Position numbers and translations under genes: made by a program. The notes under the pieces are model-generated. The model did not search any database and was not told the origin of the DNA. It was given only the letters and a program-made list of their open reading frames with translations. DNA of 64,000 bases from Megamerina dolium. Lineage: Eukaryota > Arthropoda > Insecta > Diptera > Megamerinidae. The stretch is taken from NCBI GenBank assembly GCA_963854835.1, contig OY978527.1, positions 40,188,040 to 40,252,039 on the forward strand, read 5' to 3'. Within the stretch, counting starts at the first letter, position 1, and every line of letters starts with the position of its first letter. Shown piece after piece: positions 21,901-34,155 of this stretch.

Positions 21901-23878
21901 TGCTGGAATCGGTGCTGGATTAGGCGCTGGTGCTGGTGGTAAAGGAACTGCTGGATCACATGCAGGTTTACATGGCGGTGCAGGTGCTAATGCTGGAGCT
22001 AATGCTGGTGTTGGTGCTGGAATCGGTGCTGGATTAGGCGCTGGTGCTGGTGGTAAAGGATCAGCAGGCTCATATGGAGGATCTCATGGTGGCGCTGATG
22101 CCAATGCTGGAGCTGGTGCCGGAATCGGTGCTGGAATAGGTGCTGGTGCTGGTGGTAAAGGATCAGCTGGCTTACATGGAGGTTCACATGGTGGTGCAGT
22201 TGCTAATGCTGGAGCTAACGCTGGTGTTGGTGCCGGAATCGGTGCTGGATTAGGCGCTGGTGCTGGTGGTAAAGGATCAGCAGGCTCACATGGAGGTTTA
22301 CATGGCGGCGCAGGTGCTAATGCTGGAGCTAATGCTGCTGTTGGTGCCGGAATCGGTGCTGGATTAGGCGCTGGTGCGGGTGGTAAAGGATCAGCAGGCT
22401 CATATGGAGGATCTCATGGTGGCGCTGATGCCAATGCTGGAGCTTTTGCCGGAATCGGTGCTGGAATAGGTGCTGGTGCTGGTGGTAAAGGATCAGCTGG
22501 ATCACATGGAGGTTCACATGGTGGTGCAGTTGCTAATGCTGGAGCTAACGCTGGTGTTGGTGCCGGAATCGGTGCTGGAGTAGGCGCTGGTGCTGGTGGT
22601 AAAGGAACTGCTGGATCACATGCAGGTTTACATGGCGGTGCAGGTGCTAATGCTGGAGCTAATGCTGGTGTTGGTGCTGGAATCGGTGCTGGATTAGGCG
22701 CTGGTGCTGGTGGTAAAGGATCAGCTGGCTCACATGGAGGTTCACATGGCGGTGCAGGTGCTAATGCTGGAGCTAATGCTGGTGTTGGTGCCGGAATCGG
22801 TGCTGGATTAGGCGCTGGTGCTGGTGGTAAAGGATCAGCAGGCTCTCATGGAGGTTCACATGGCGGTGCAGCTGCTAATGCTGGAGCTAATGCTGGTGTT
22901 GGTGCCGGAATCGGTGCTGGATTAGGCGCTGGTGCTGGTGGTAAAGGAACTGCTGGCTATCATGGAGGTTCACATGGCGGTGCAGCTGCTAATGCTGGAT
23001 CTAATGCTGGTGTTGGTGCTGGAATCGGTGCTGGATTAGGCGCTGGTGCTGGTGGTAAAGGAATTGCTGGATCACATGCAGGTTTACATGGCGGTGCAGG
23101 TGCTAATGCTGGAGCTAATGCTGGTGTTGGTGCCGGCATCGGTGCTGGATTAGGCGCTGGTGCTGGTGGTAAAGGAACTGCTGGCTATCATGGAGGTTCA
23201 CATGGCGGTGCAGCTGCTAATGCTGGATCTAATGCTGGTGTTGGTGCTGGAATCGGTGCTGGATTAGGCGCTGGTGCTGGTGGTAAAGGAACTGCTGGAT
23301 CACATGCAGGTTTACATGGCGGTGCAGGTGCTAATGCTGGAGCTAATGCTGGTGTTGGTGCCGGCATCGGTGCTGGATTAGGCGCTGGTGCTGGTGGTAA
23401 AGGAACTGCTGGCTCTCATCGAGGTTCACATGGCGGTGCAGGTGCTAATGCTGGAGCTAATGCCGGTGTTGGTGCCGGCATCGGTGCAGGAATAGGTGCA
23501 GGTGCTGGAGCTGGCGGTAAAGGATCAGCTGGCTCTTATGGCGGATCTCATGGTGGTGCTGGAATCGGTGCTGGTATCGGAGCTGGATTAGGTGGAGCCG
23601 GTGCTGGCATAGGCGCTAGTATTGGCGGCAAAGGATCCAGCGGTTCCCATGGTGGTGCCCATTCTGGTGCTGGTATTGGTGATGGAATTGGTGGACTTGG
23701 ACTCGGAGTTGGTGCTGGAATTGGAGCTGGTGCTACACACGGTGCTTTAACTGGTACACATACATCTTCCTTAACTAGTCATGGAGGATCATATGGAGGA
23801 GCAAAAGCATCTGCGGCCACAAGTGCGAGCGCTGGTTCACATGGTGGATTTGGTGGATTTGGCATCAATTTCGGTTAA
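18922..23878 (+). CDS. Secreted Gly/Ala-rich silk-like repeat protein
   Basis: Two exons. Exon 1 (18,922-18,976) encodes a short signal peptide, MRQAAVLELITIGLALCH. A GTAAAT donor and a TATCCTAG acceptor bound an 82-bp phase-1 intron (18,977-19,058). Exon 2 (19,059-23,878) runs open for 4.8 kb, giving about 1,624 residues. After a GIGAG-rich lead, about 34 units of roughly 38 residues follow (GAGIGAGLGAGAGGKG, then SAGSHGGSHGGAGANAG). Units vary mainly at Ser/Thr-Ala and at SHGGSH, YHGGSH or SHAGLH. The C-terminus ends GGFGGFGINFG. There is no globular domain. Such Gly/Ala, His- and Ser-bearing repeats suit an extracellular fibre, glue, cuticle or eggshell protein; the tissue is unknown. Start choice rests on the signal peptide, splice sites and upstream TATA box. 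The reverse strand is also open because of the repeat codons. Confidence 0.9.
19790..23560 (+). repeat. ~114-bp coding tandem repeat array (about 34 units)
   Basis: Each unit encodes one GGKG-containing module of the Gly-rich protein; most are 114 bp, with some shorter variants. A block of about five to six units is repeated: the unit opening at 19,931 (GKGTAGSQAGLHSG) and its followers recur from 20,813, an offset of 882 bp, with very few differences. This points to recent unequal exchange. Confidence 0.9.
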
Positions 23879-24091
23879 TTGTCTATTAATCGATTAATAT
23901 TGTAGATGCAAATGTTTACGAATAATTACGAATAATTCTGTATATAATACTCATACATTCGAGATGAATATTGTTAGACCTAAAGTGTAAGGTATATTTT
24001 GTTTTTGTACTTATATTATTTTCATTTATTTGTTCTGTTCATTTTGTTAAAAATGTAAATATTAATTAATTAATTAATTAGCTAAAATATA

Positions 24092-24097
24092 AATAAA
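24092..24097 (+). terminator. Polyadenylation signal of the Gly-rich gene
   Basis: AATAAA within a run of AAAT repeats, 214 bp after the stop codon; the first consensus hexamer downstream. Confidence 0.6.
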
Positions 24098-25829
24098 TAA
24101 ATAAGAAATGTTATTATAAAAATATTATGCAAGCTCAGTCTGTTTACTGTCATTTGAATTTATTATTTTTGTTTTTCTCTTCATAACATAATGCTAATGA
24201 GTTCTTAATTATAGTGTGTCAGTTTTTAAATAAAAAATTTATAGTTATACTATATTTGTGCCGATGGCAATAATAATAGTAACATGAAATAGCATTCATT
24301 GGATTTGTACACATGCATACATGTGTGCATGTGTCCATACCAGAAAATGTATGTCAGTCAGTAGAGCTGCTAAAAGCTGAAAGTTACCAGTAAAATGTTT
24401 AAAATTCACTTTCGTTCAAGACGAAGCATATTTTGAGCGTATTTTGATCAATCGATTATTTAACATTTTTGTCTAGCAAGTGCTTGGAATTATAAGGGTC
24501 TTTGGGTGCACTCAGCATAAAATGTTTATTATCTGATGGATTGTTTTTTACAACGTTAGGTAGGTAATTTTTTTGCTACACAATTGATTTAAATATTTCA
24601 AATTGTAAAAATAAAAATAAAATAAAAGCAACGATAGCAACAACAATAGCAAATAATTTCTATTCCTTTTCTATTTTTACGAGTATCTATTTCATTCTAC
24701 ATATCCTCATATGTACAATACATGTATGTAAGTACTTTATGAACGTTTGATTGTAATTGTAATGGCCAGGCAATCACTGATGATGTTCATCATAATGTTC
24801 ATGATGATTCAGATAGCTACTGGCATATCATGATGATGACTAATGATGTGGTTTAGAATATGTGTGTATGTGTGTGTGTGTGTGTCTCTGTGTGTGTAGA
24901 TTCATTTATATATATGCGATGGAAGTGCGACCATGTTGGATGATATTAAGTCGTTGAAGTCACACAGAATGACAACTCTTATTATGATGATAGTGATATG
25001 TCCTGTACAATCATGGTAATGCTGCTGATGATGATAGTGATGAAGATGATGAAGGAGAGTAGTTTATGTACACAAGTAAATAATTGAATGTATGTATGTA
25101 CGTACGAATGACTCTCGAAAAGGGTGAGCAACTAGAAAAACTATAAGGTTTGATTTTATCTCTTGATGGACAGTAGGTATGTAGCAGCGAAAAATAAAAT
25201 TTATATGTACGTTATGGTTCATATAGAACTATATCACAATATCAATATCAATTTGATTGCTCAGCAGCGATTATCTGTTGGCCAAAGTATTAATCCATTA
25301 TTGGGATGAATGGTTGAAGGATGGAGTGAAACGAATATAATAAAAGTGATATCTCGAAAATTTTAAGCGCTGATTCCAATGGCAGGCACTACAATTGTGC
25401 TCACGATATTTATTCTTTCAAAAAAGTTTTCCTATTTTCGGGAGTAGTGTAATTGGTCGTGAATATGTCACTTCATTAGGAATTTTACCTGGCTTGGTAC
25501 TTAGTTGGTTACCTGGTTTTTGAAAAACTATTTGCTAAATGTCGCACCAATTTGTGGACCGTGAAAAGTAATCTACAATCGCTCAAATACATCGAATAGT
25601 CCACACGATAGTGGAAAATCACAAAATCTGTTTTGGCAATGTTCATTGATGTTGCTCTAGTAAGGTAAAAAGACAAAGTCTGGCATGAAGGCTTGTCCTA
25701 TATTCTAAAACAGATTATTACCACTACAGTATTCTGGGATTTTGGAATCATACGTAACAAATAGGCCTTTTACAGTCAAACAGAAAGCAGCTTACTCAGA
25801 AATTAAAGAAATAATATATATTAGGACCA
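24098..25829. other. Intergenic DNA with microsatellites
   Basis: (GT)n at about 24,862-24,895 and ATGATG-rich stretches at 24,778-24,850 and 25,020-25,055. No coding or element signal recognised. Confidence 0.5.
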
Positions 25830-26950
25830 GATTCGATATCGTCTGACTTTTTCAAACTTATTATGTTGAAAATTATACGAGCTGCAGATTTACGACAAAA
25901 TGGCACTATTTTCAACGAAAGTGTTATGCTGCTGGCGTATGCCGACGATATTGACATAATCGGGTTCAACTTGCGAGTAGTCTGTGCAGCATTCTCTGAA
26001 TTGAAATGAGAGTCACGTTGAATGAGTCTTATGGTGAACGAGGGCAAGACGAAGTACCTAGTGTCTACAAACAAGGAGTCCCGGCGTCTTGGACAACACG
26101 TCACAGGTTGACAATTACACTTTCGAGGTGGTGAAGGACTTGGTCTACAACAACTGTATTGACGTCAGCCTGGAGATCATGCGTAGGATAACTGTTGCTA
26201 ACATGTGTTACTTTGGGCTGAGTAAGCATTTGAGTAGTCGAGCCCTATCGAAGATCGAAAATCACGCTCTACAAGTCCCTCATTATTCCTGTTCTAACAT
26301 ATGGTGCAGAAGCTTGGACAATTTCCATCACGGATGAGAGGATGCTTGGAGTTTTCGAGAGAAAAGTTCTGCGCAGGATCTTTGGACCTATTTGCGTTGA
26401 TGGCGAGTACCGAATGAGGTATAACGATGAGTAGTATAAACTGTACGTTAATATTGACATAGTCAAGCGAATCAAAATCCAGCGGCTGCGCTGGTTTGGT
26501 CATGTCGAGCGAATGGAAGAAGACGCTCCAGCGAAGAGAGTATTTAATTCGACACCTGCTGGAGGACGCAGAAGAAGAGGAAGACCAAACCTTCGTTGGA
26601 AGGAACAAGTGTTGGGTAACCTGGCGGCGCTTGGAATATTCAATTGGCTTCAGCAAAAGAAGAATAGAGAAGACTGGCGCCGTATTATTGTATATTTAAC
26701 CTATGTTACCTATTGTATTGTTAACCTATGGGACCGTGTCTCTTCATATACCTGCCATTGTCTCGCAAATGTTAAAGAAAAGCATTGGGTCCTTTTCAAA
26801 AACAAAGTGTAATTATATTGGCCCCTTTGAGCTTTTCTTTAACATTTGCGAGATAATGGATATTTATATGAAGTGAAAGTATTCGAACGGATTTTCAAAT
26901 TCAAGTTCGGCCCAAATCGATCATCGGTTGTTATGGCCACATAAGAAGAA
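25830..26950 (+). mobile_element. RTE-like LINE, 3' third, with intact YADD motif
   Basis: Plus-strand pieces in several frames: KIIRAADLRQNGTIF, LAYADDIDIIGF (25,935-25,970, the RT active site), LEIMRRITVANMCYFGLSK, FERKVLRRIFGPICVDGEY-type, and IQRLRWFGHVERMEE. The 3' end, CGGTTGTTATGGCCACATAAG, is followed by (AAG)n. It is 5'-truncated upstream of the active site, with stops and frameshifts. About 200 bp of unrelated hairpin DNA interrupts it just before the 3' untranslated region. Confidence 0.85.
26690..26903. repeat. Foldback (hairpin) insertion within the RTE-like copy
   Basis: GCTTTTCTTTAACATTTGCG at 26,831 begins a 29-bp arm (26,831-26,859) that pairs with 26,755-26,783 at 28 of 29 positions. 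An outer 9-bp pair (26,742-26,750 with 26,865-26,873) extends the stem. The loop is 47 nt. Flanking LINE sequence stops near 26,690 and resumes near 26,903, so the hairpin lies in an insertion. Confidence 0.75.
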
Positions 26951-28135
26951 GAAGATGTGAATTCAATCCACAGGTAGGATGTATTCAACATGGAAAATTG
27001 AATAGAATAGAATATAAAGTTTACTGAATTCGTACTTTTTCGATTTGAAAAGATGCTATGCTATGCGATCGAGTAGGCTTAATTAATGACAGAACGGAGA
27101 TGATATTTATAACATTGCAGACCTAATATAATTAATGACAAGAACATTGGACATTTTAATATGAAATATACAAACAAATATGGATATCCACATTTACATT
27201 CATAAAATGTAACTATGTAGTATGGGAATACTATGGTAAATGCTGTCCTATAAGATATCCGTTTGGTCCGAATACTAAATATGTATAAAGCATTTAGACA
27301 TTGCTTACGAATTTTCCTTGTAGGTATCACAAACAACTATGAGGAAATAGAATACTAAAACTTCTGTATAAAACTCTTCTATATAAGAAACTTTATTTTA
27401 TTTTTATAAAGAGAACAAAAGCATTTTTACATATTTTTTGTTAGAGATTTTCCGTTTTGTTTTGTGAATTAAAAACAAGGTGATTCGTTATCGTATTTCT
27501 GTATTTCTGGTTGTTGTTTCAAACTGCAGTTCATGAATATATTCTGTTAGAATATCAAAACTGAAAAGAAATTTAATGGGAACTTTAGGGGTATTCTTAC
27601 CCAAATTTTATTATGACATGTGATATATCTAAAAGCTTAAGTATCTAGGTGATTCTTATAGCCTAAACTTATTGTGAGTACACACTCTAACCTTTAGTGC
27701 TCCTGTAGCAAGTTTATATTCATGTAAATAAAATAAAAAAAAATGTAAATTTTACAAAAAAAACAAATATTGTTTAGCATTTAATGAAGATATTATAAAG
27801 GGGTCCAATAATATAATTTATTTAAATTAAAGAACTATTGAGAGAAGTATTGCAATTTAAATAAATTTTCTTGAAGTGCAATTTTTGCAAGATTTTGCCA
27901 AAAATCGTCTCTTTTTTAATGCTTTTATTTAACTTCCTTATGAAGTATAGAAATTTGCAACGCTAAATAGGCTAATTTCTAATAGCCATAAAATAATTAA
28001 ATTTTTTACACAAGTGTCTTTTTGGTGGCACTACGTGATTATCTTGCTTTTAGTTAACAATGTTTATTGTTTAAATAAAAAATAAAAAAACGGGTTTTCA
28101 CCTTAAGGTTCCAATTTCTATGAACTTATTTAATA
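26951..28135. other. AT-rich intergenic DNA
   Basis: No coding, repeat or RNA signal recognised. Confidence 0.5.
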
Positions 28136-29130
28136 TAAGGTGTAGTAAAAATTTATTTAATTTATTTTTCCAATAGATGGCTTTAGTAATCTGTATCTCG
28201 CGTTATATAAATGTGATCAGGTTACGCTAGATAGAGTTAGAAACATAGGATTTCGTACTAAATAAACTTTTCAGGCAGTTTTGTGATTACTTGACTCAGT
28301 ATTGTTTGAGCACGCGTCAAAGATGCGACACCAGTAAAGAGAAAATACTCCATATTTTATAGTTTTTTTTCGATAAAAGCGAAAACGCAAGCCAGACGGC
28401 TGAAAATGTGAATAGTGTTTGTGGTCCTGATACTGTAACAGCCAATCACATGCAATATTTTTGATGTCAAAGATGTACCAAGCTATGGAAGGCCAATTGT
28501 CAAAAATATCGGTAAAATAATAGAAATCGTCGAGTCTGACCATCATGTAAGCACCGCTTCTATTGCCCAAGAACTAAACATTGCTCTAAAAACCGTTTGG
28601 AACCACTTCAACAAGGCTGGATACAAAAAGAAGCTCGATGTATGGGTGCCACACGATTTAACCCACAAAAAACCTCATGGACCGAATTTCCATCTGTGAA
28701 TCGCTGTTGAATCGCAACAAAATTGATCCATTTCTGAAGCGGATGGTTACTGGTGATGAAAAGTACATCACTTACGATAACGTCAAGTGAAAACGGTCGT
28801 TGTCGAATCGCGGTGAGCCGGTGGGAACGGTGGTCAAGCCAAGATTGATGGTCAGGAAGGTCACGTCGATAGTGACTTGCCAGAAGCTCCGAGAGCTTGG
28901 TTGGGAGGTTCTTATGCATCCAACTTATCGTCCGGACTTGGCATCAACTGATTACTACCTGTTCCTGTTTATGGCGAATTATTTTGGTGGTGAAAATTTT
29001 GTCTCAAGAGAAGCTTGTGAAAATCGGCTGTACCAGTTTTTTTTGCCAATAGCGACGAGGGTTTCTATGAGAGTGGCATTATGAAATTTCTTTCATAATG
29101 GCAACAATGGCAACAGAAAAATATAATTTA
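28136..29130 (+). mobile_element. DD34D mariner (mellifera-like), internally deleted
   Basis: The left end TAAGGTGTAGTAAAAA matches the inverted repeat of the mariner at 47,772-48,967. Transposase pieces: TSKEKILHIL, FDKSENASQTAENVNSV, IAQELNIALKTVWNHF, and GWEVLMHPTYRPDLASTDYY. Sequence jumps from VKPRLMVRKV to TSIVTCQKL, losing the block with the second catalytic Asp. The right inverted repeat is gone. The subfamily name is from memory of motif style and is tentative. Confidence 0.8.
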
Positions 29131-30239
29131 GTGACTAGCTGCAAGTGAAATCTGGAATCCAAATACATGATAACCGATTAAGGGTGCAGTGTCAAATTTC
29201 ACCTCGAATAAATATTTTAATTACATGTATGATTTTCGTTGTTCTACTGAAATGGTATGTGAAACGTAGAGTATTGTATTATTTTCCGACAGATAGATTT
29301 GTGGTTTGTGCCAGCAAGATGATAGAAATCTATTTGAAGAAAATACAAGGCATAATAGAAACAGGCAGAAAAAGTGACTGAGTCAGAGAGGCATAATCAC
29401 AGAGTATGAGAATTCATAGACAAAGAAAGAGTGAAATTAAAAAAAAAAAAAAACATCAAATTAGATATGACCATTGTTTAAATCACTCTGGCCGAAGGAG
29501 GAATGAATGGTATTTTAGACAGATGGATAAAAAATCTGTCAGCGACTTTGACTTGCTGAACATTGCTAGAATAATTGTTCTCTTTATCCATACGCTAGTA
29601 GTATGAATAATGTGAACACCCATGTATTCAATATTTCTTTTTCTTTTTCATAATATTCACATATGCATTCAAGTATGTATTTATATGCAAACGTAAGACT
29701 TTTGTTTTTGCGGCGTAGGCGCTCAATAATTCATGATAGTCGCAATTAACTACGTGCAATGTCTAACTTGAAAAAAATAGCAAAACAATATGGGAGTAAG
29801 TACTCGTAATAAAAGTAAAACAATTTTAAGATTTTTATGTTTTTTTTTTTTTTGGTCAACTACAGTGAAGCGTAATGGGCATTCTTTTTATTTTTACTAC
29901 ATACACACATACATACATATGTACATATAATGGATTCTATTGTAATTTTATTGTTATTCTTGACTGTCCGAAAAGAAATTATATGTTTACACTCTCTTCT
30001 ATTTTACCCAGTGTATATGTGATTTCATTTATCAGTGTGACGATTGAACACGTACTTGGACATATAGTATGTACTATATATTACTATAAGCTGCTCCGAT
30101 TTGTACTCACGTTTTGGGGTATACATATGAGTATTATATGTGCTTGTATCATAGAATTCATATTAATAGTGATGTGAAAAGTCAATACGTTAAGGTACTC
30201 GTTGTCATTTGATGCCATTAAAAGAGTTTTAAACATTTT
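29131..30239. other. AT-rich intergenic DNA
   Basis: Short open frames (for example 29,875-30,177) have low-complexity hydrophobic composition and no motif; judged to be chance. Confidence 0.5.
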
Positions 30240-30645
30240 TGAGTGAGGTATATGATTGAGATCGAAAAATTGTCATGTAACGACTTGAACGAAATCCACG
30301 TCGTAGTGGTAATCAAATGGCCAAAGAACTGAAAATATTCCAGCGTCCGACGGTTATTCCAAAATGAGATCAAGGTATAACCTTACAAGTTCCAAAAGGC
30401 AAACGATCTTATACTAAAGCAATAAAAAGTTAGATTCAACAGAGCAAAGGAGTTGTTACGCTTGCACGAACGTGGCGAATTTTCAAACATTGTGTTTTCT
30501 GATGAGAAAAATTTCCCTACTGAGAAGTTCATAAACTCTCAAAATGATCGAGCTTACTTAACTGAACGCACTGAGACTACGAATGGCCACTTGAAGTAAT
30601 TTTCCATCTCAAGTAATGGCATGGGCAGCTGTGACTGAAGTAGGG
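30240..30645 (+). mobile_element. maT-like (Tc1/mariner) transposase fragment
   Basis: Pieces in three frames: RRSGNQMAKELKI, then RAKELLRLHERGEF, IVFSDEKNFPTEKF, INSQNDRAYLTERT, and AWAAVTEVG. The FSDEK...F.N.QNDR block is characteristic of maT-type transposases. No inverted repeats were located. The fragment runs directly into mariner sequence of another lineage at about 30,650. Confidence 0.6.
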
Positions 30646-30649
30646 AATT

Positions 30650-30910
30650 ACCCGAAATTTTGGTTTCGCCGATTCCGTTCAAATATTTTCGAAAATATCG
30701 ATGTTGGGTCCCACATGAAAATTTACGAAAAAAATATGTTGGTTAGAATTTTACATCCTAAGTTTTGGTCAAATGTAATAAAATCGACCCATTTCTGAAA
30801 CGATTGGTGGGTGACTGGTGATGAGGGTGATGGGTCACATGCGAGAATATCGTTTATACACCATCGTTCTCAAAGCACTGGGAAGCAGTGGTCAAACCGA
30901 GAAGATTGCT
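30650..30910 (+). mobile_element. DD34D mariner fragment abutting the maT piece
   Basis: FWFRRFRSNIFENIDVG near 30,658 resembles the HTH-linker of the mellifera-like copies (QFWFRRIRFGNFDV at 48.6 kb). Further on, TRPISETIGG-type frames alternate with one reading DPFLKRLV and VTGDE, the first catalytic Asp region. Degenerate and short. Confidence 0.5.
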
Positions 30911-31154
30911 TTCCAAGAATGGGCTGCCCTATATCCCGGAAGCAGTCGACCACGTGCTTGACCAAGGACCATTCAATTCAGCAAAATACGGAAATGCTTT
31001 GCACGGGAAGAATTCAAAGCATTTCTGTATTCTTGCTGCTACAACAAAAACAACAACAACAACAACCAGTTAGATTTTGCTGTGCATATGGAGCGACTGG
31101 AAAGGATTCATCTGCTATAAGCAACTTTCGAACGGTCGAACATTCAATTCGTAA

Positions 31155-31856
31155 CTCTTCTTCTTCTTCTTCTTATGTGGCCATAACAACCGATAATCGG
31201 CTTAGGCCGAACATATAATGCGGCGCCAGTCTTCTCTGTTCTTCGCTTGCTGGCGCCAATTGGATATTCCAAGCGCCGCCAGGTTACGCAACACTTGGTC
31301 CATCCAACGGAGTTTGGTCTTCCTCTTCTTTTGCGTCCTACAGCGGGTGCTGAATTAAACACCCTCTTCGCTCGACATGACTTAGCCAGCGCACACGCTG
31401 TATTTTGATTCGCCTGACTATGTCAATGTCAGCGTACAGCTCATACAGCTCATCGTTGTACCTTATATGATACTTGACATCAAAGCAAATAGGTTCGAAG
31501 ATCCTACGCAGAACTTTTTTCTCGAAAACTCCAAGCATCTTCTCATCCGTGATGGAAATTGTCCAGGCTTCTGCCCCATATGTTAGGACGGGAATAATGA
31601 GAGACTTGTAGAGTGTGATTTTCGATCTTCAAAAGAGGGCTCGACTACTCAATTGCTTACTCAGCCCAAAATAACACCTGATCTCCAGGCTGACGTCATT
31701 ACAGTTGTTGATACTGGTTCCAAGATGGGCGAAGTCCTTCACCACCTCGAAAGTGTAATTGTCAACGGTGACGTGTTGTCCGAGACGCCGGGACTCTTTG
31801 TTTGTAGACACTAGGTACTTCGTCTTACCCTCGTTCGCCGTAAGACCCATTCGGAT
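31155..31856 (-). mobile_element. RTE-like LINE 3' fragment with (GAA)n tail
   Basis: On the minus strand: RMGLTANEGKTKYLVSTNK, ESRRLGQHVTVDNYTFEVV, GVFEKKVLRRIFEPICFD, IQRVRWLSHVERR. The 3' end CGGTTGTTATGGCCACATAAG is followed by (AAG)n at 31,155-31,175. Several frameshifts; 5'-truncated just before the GLT block. Confidence 0.8.
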
Positions 31857-32803
31857 CTCTACTGTCCACAATTGAATTGTTTGAAACTAGCGATTGCCCA
31901 ACAAGAGAGAGATTGGGAAGTTCTGCTTAAAATTGGGATCGCAAAAATAGTTTTAAAATCGCTTGTTCGCAATTTTCGCCAACTATTATGGCATTAACGC
32001 CATTATAATCACGAGGTGTATCAGTTGTATACCGATATTAAACTGTTAACTGTATGAAAATCCATCAGCTGCGGTATTTTTTTCTCGGCAATATCGAATG
32101 AATGCAAGAACACTGACCAGTCAAGATCATGGTTTTCGTCGATGAAGTGGAACACCAAAATACTGGATATCCGGTGGGCTTTTTCAATTTCCAAAGCCAT
32201 AGGTAATCGGCGAAATGTTGTTCACCGAACGAAGAAAATCAATTTTCAGTGGCAATGACCAAAGTGGTAATAAAGTATGGAAGTAATCGTTGCTCTTAAT
32301 TGAATTTTGTTATTATTATCAGAGCCTCGTATCAAATTGTATATAAATTCAATAAGTACTCAGTACTCAACAACTCGTTGCACTCATAATATCATTGAAC
32401 CGGGTTTCGGCTGGTCAGTTGCTGCATTTTCCTAATGCACGAATATCACTGTGTGTTGACAATATTTTTATTATTTTGTTGTTGTTGTTGGTGGTGAATT
32501 TTTTATTGTTTAAAACAATAGTTGTCCTCTATTTTTAGTCCTATCTCTCATTGACATAGACCCCCATACATGTGCATGCATACGTACATTTGTAATGTGT
32601 ATGAGAGTCATTGTGCCTTATATGCACGCTCCATTTTTTATTTAAGTTTTTCGTTTGTTGGAAAGCGTTCGTGCAACTCCAAATATTATTGTTTAGTTTT
32701 GCGATTCATTCTTATTGTTGTTGTGTACTATTTTTTTGATTGTTTTGCTGTTTTCTTTTTTGTGTAAATTTATTTACTCTTCTTATGCAATTGAATGTGA
32801 ATG

Positions 32804-32805
<2 letters not shown>

Positions 32806-32844
<39 letters not shown>
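32806..32844. repeat. (GT)n microsatellite
   Basis: About 19 uninterrupted GT units. Confidence 0.95.
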
Positions 32845-32847
<3 letters not shown>

Positions 32848-32930
32848 TTTGGAAATGCCAGTGCCATTGGCAGTAGCAATGTTTGAGTGCAACACTTTAT
32901 GCCTCAATATTGTTGTGGTTGTTACTACAC

Positions 32931-32960
32931 GTAGTAGTAGTAGTAGTAGTAGTAGTAGTA
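32931..32960. repeat. (GTA)n microsatellite
   Basis: Ten GTA units, flanked by ACACGTA and CGTACTACTA. Confidence 0.95.
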
Positions 32961-34155
32961 CGTACTACTAACTATTTGTTTGCTTCCATGGTGCATCATG
33001 ACATTTGAAATATGGTCAAAGTTTTCTCATCTTTTTCGAACAAAACCGTTCAACTTTAGTTAAAGTGTTTTTACTATTGTTTTATAATACTCGATGTGTA
33101 TGTGTGCTTCGTATATTTTGCTGGGGCATATTCATTCATTGTCGTCGTCATTTTGTTTTGTTTTGCGGCATTTTACTTACGTGTTGCAGATATTGTTTGC
33201 TTGATTCGTGCACATACTCGTACTACGTACAATTGAACATTCTGCCGTTGTACAGAAAATGACATAAAAATTGATGAATGCCCATTTTTCGGTAGTTGTT
33301 GCTATTTGATTTTATACGATGTATGTATGGCACTGGACTTGAGCTTGTGCTAAATGTATTTTTTATTTTTTATGCATCAGTATATTGCATATTGAAAACT
33401 ATAAAGGTAGACATATAGGTGGATATTGCCATCTGCCTAGCACCGGCTAGAGAAAACTGTTATGGCTACATACTGATCTATTTACAATCATAACAAGTGC
33501 CATTAGAGTTGAATTGACATGGGAAAATAGTTGCTTTTACAACTCTGATACTATGATTAGGCATTTGTGTGGATATTTCAAGCACAAGAACATGTACTAC
33601 ATAAGCCATATGCTGTCGAGTTCAAGTAAGAAATAATCTAACTTCCTATAGAAAAATCACCGAAAAGGATATGACATAAAATGACTTTCAAACGAGGCAT
33701 TGAAAAGTAAATTCTTACATATTTTCGCTATATTTAAAAACTTAACTTGAATTAAATCATGAAAATCGATTTTGAATAATTCTAGAAAACGTATTTAAAC
33801 AAATAATTTCCAATATATTTCATTCGTTTTTATTTAAGAGATTTGAAATTGGTTTGAATGGTCGCTAAAGTTATAAAATATAGCAAAAAAGATGTATACA
33901 ACTTTTTAATCAGTGTTTTATTTCAGATTGGTCAAAAAATTCTGCATTTTATGCTCACGCCAAATTAAAGAATTTTCGTAAATCAATATTTTGCTCTTGG
34001 AGTAGAGCAAGAGCAAGCACAAGAGATAATTTTGGAATTTTTTAAAGCAACCCAAAGAAAAATTCCGTGACATGTAAAATTTCTTTTATTAACAATGAAC
34101 TCTACTCAGACAATGAACCATTTCGGAATTTACTATCGCAACCCAAAGAAATCTC

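Larger units (their letters stand above)
31857..34155. other. Intergenic DNA with microsatellites and a promoter-like motif
   Basis: (GT)n at 32,806-32,844 and (GTA)n at 32,931-32,960. A TATATAAA (32,340-32,347) with TCAGT at 32,360-32,364 resembles a fly core promoter, but no credible coding exon follows. No gene supported. Confidence 0.5.

Noticed and set aside
24778..24850. ATGATG-rich stretch with apparent inverted repeats
   Set aside because: Simple-sequence origin explains the self-complementarity (ATCATG/CATGAT).
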